In this document: piece after piece, positions 63,911-64,000 of the stretch
Numbering within the stretch: position 1 is the stretch's first letter
How the letters are laid out: each line of letters starts with the position of its first letter
Source of the DNA: Microbacterium sp. p3-SID336
GTDB taxonomy: Bacteria > Actinomycetota > Actinomycetes > Actinomycetales > Microbacteriaceae
Direction: 5' to 3'
DNA: 64,000 nucleotides
Assembly (NCBI RefSeq): GCF_025143365.1
Contig: NZ_JALXPE010000013.1
Coordinates: 6,959 to 70,958 of the forward strand
Program-made: the position numbers and the translations under genes
Notes under the pieces: model-generated
The model's database searches: none
The model's input: only the letters and a program-made list of their open reading frames with translations
Told to the model about the DNA's origin: nothing

Positions 63911-64000
63911 AGAGAAGTTGCCCTGCGGGCCTGGTTGTGATGGCTGGGTCGTGGGAGCATCCGATCCTTGAGAACTCAACAGCGTGCACTTGTCAAATGC
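63911..64000 (+). other. Leader of an rRNA operon; 16S rRNA begins beyond the right edge
   Basis: After P3 comes a leader whose end, CCTTGAGAACTCAACAGCG at 63965-63983 followed by TGCAC, is the sequence typically found ahead of 16S rRNA genes in Microbacteriaceae, with the small hairpin TTGAG-AA-CTCAA. No 16S sequence is yet visible. Between the CoA-transferase start and P1 (63570-63672) nothing else is seen. Confidence 0.75.

Overview
The window is about 64 kb of high-GC DNA from an actinobacterium, almost certainly a member of the Microbacteriaceae and most likely Microbacterium. This rests on the gene content and order: ftsE-ftsX-smpB, lexA divergent from a LysM gene, DUF1844-infC-rpmI-rplT, DUF2510 proteins, and promoters with a TANNNT -10 box placed just ahead of the start codon. 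The taxonomic call is an inference.

Positions 1 to about 7,685 are the end of an integrated mobile element. It carries a giant methyltransferase-helicase, a small conserved-looking protein, a large serine integrase, and an 86-residue recombinase-like protein whose catalytic serine is replaced by alanine. The element ends inside the gene for the Tad/Flp pilus ATPase (tadA/cpaF): host coding sequence resumes at the Lys-Thr-Thr of the Walker A motif, so the insertion splits the ATPase at its nucleotide-binding loop. The rest of the Tad cluster (tadB, tadC, a pilin-like gene, two tadE-like genes and a tadG-like gene) follows intact to 11,820.

From 11.9 to 25 kb lie housekeeping genes: an MFS transporter, prfB, two paralogous DUF2510 membrane proteins, ftsEX, smpB, an S9 peptidase, and metF-metE behind a structured leader that may be a SAM-type riboswitch. 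lexA (25.0-25.7 kb) faces an SOS-associated LysM gene. The histidine genes hisC-hisB-hisH are separated from hisA by a reverse-strand ParA/MinD-type ATPase with an Ala/Pro repeat tail. After sseB come DUF1844 and the infC-rpmI-rplT operon, whose infC begins at an ATC codon.

From 34 to 45 kb are an rRNA methyltransferase, a two-component system co-transcribed with a TAXI-type binding lipoprotein, a gluABCD-type amino-acid ABC transporter, and pheS-pheT. From 45 to 56.5 kb are an epimerase, a TPP-riboswitch-controlled thiamine salvage operon (thiM plus a ThiE-ThiD-TenA fusion), and the arginine operon argCJBDFH. A 26-codon open frame ending in a run of arginine codons precedes argC and looks like an attenuation leader. 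From 56.5 kb onward are a DUF1349 protein, a SatD pair, a MerR regulator divergent from an aldo/keto reductase, tyrS, a DUF4184 membrane protein and a CoA-transferase. The window ends in the tandem promoters and leader of an rRNA operon whose 16S gene should begin just past the right edge.

Many genes overlap by four bases (ATGA, GTGA, TTGA) and so are probably translationally coupled. At least fifteen start codons sit 6-9 nt behind a TANNNT-like box, suggesting leaderless mRNAs; this was used to choose several starts.
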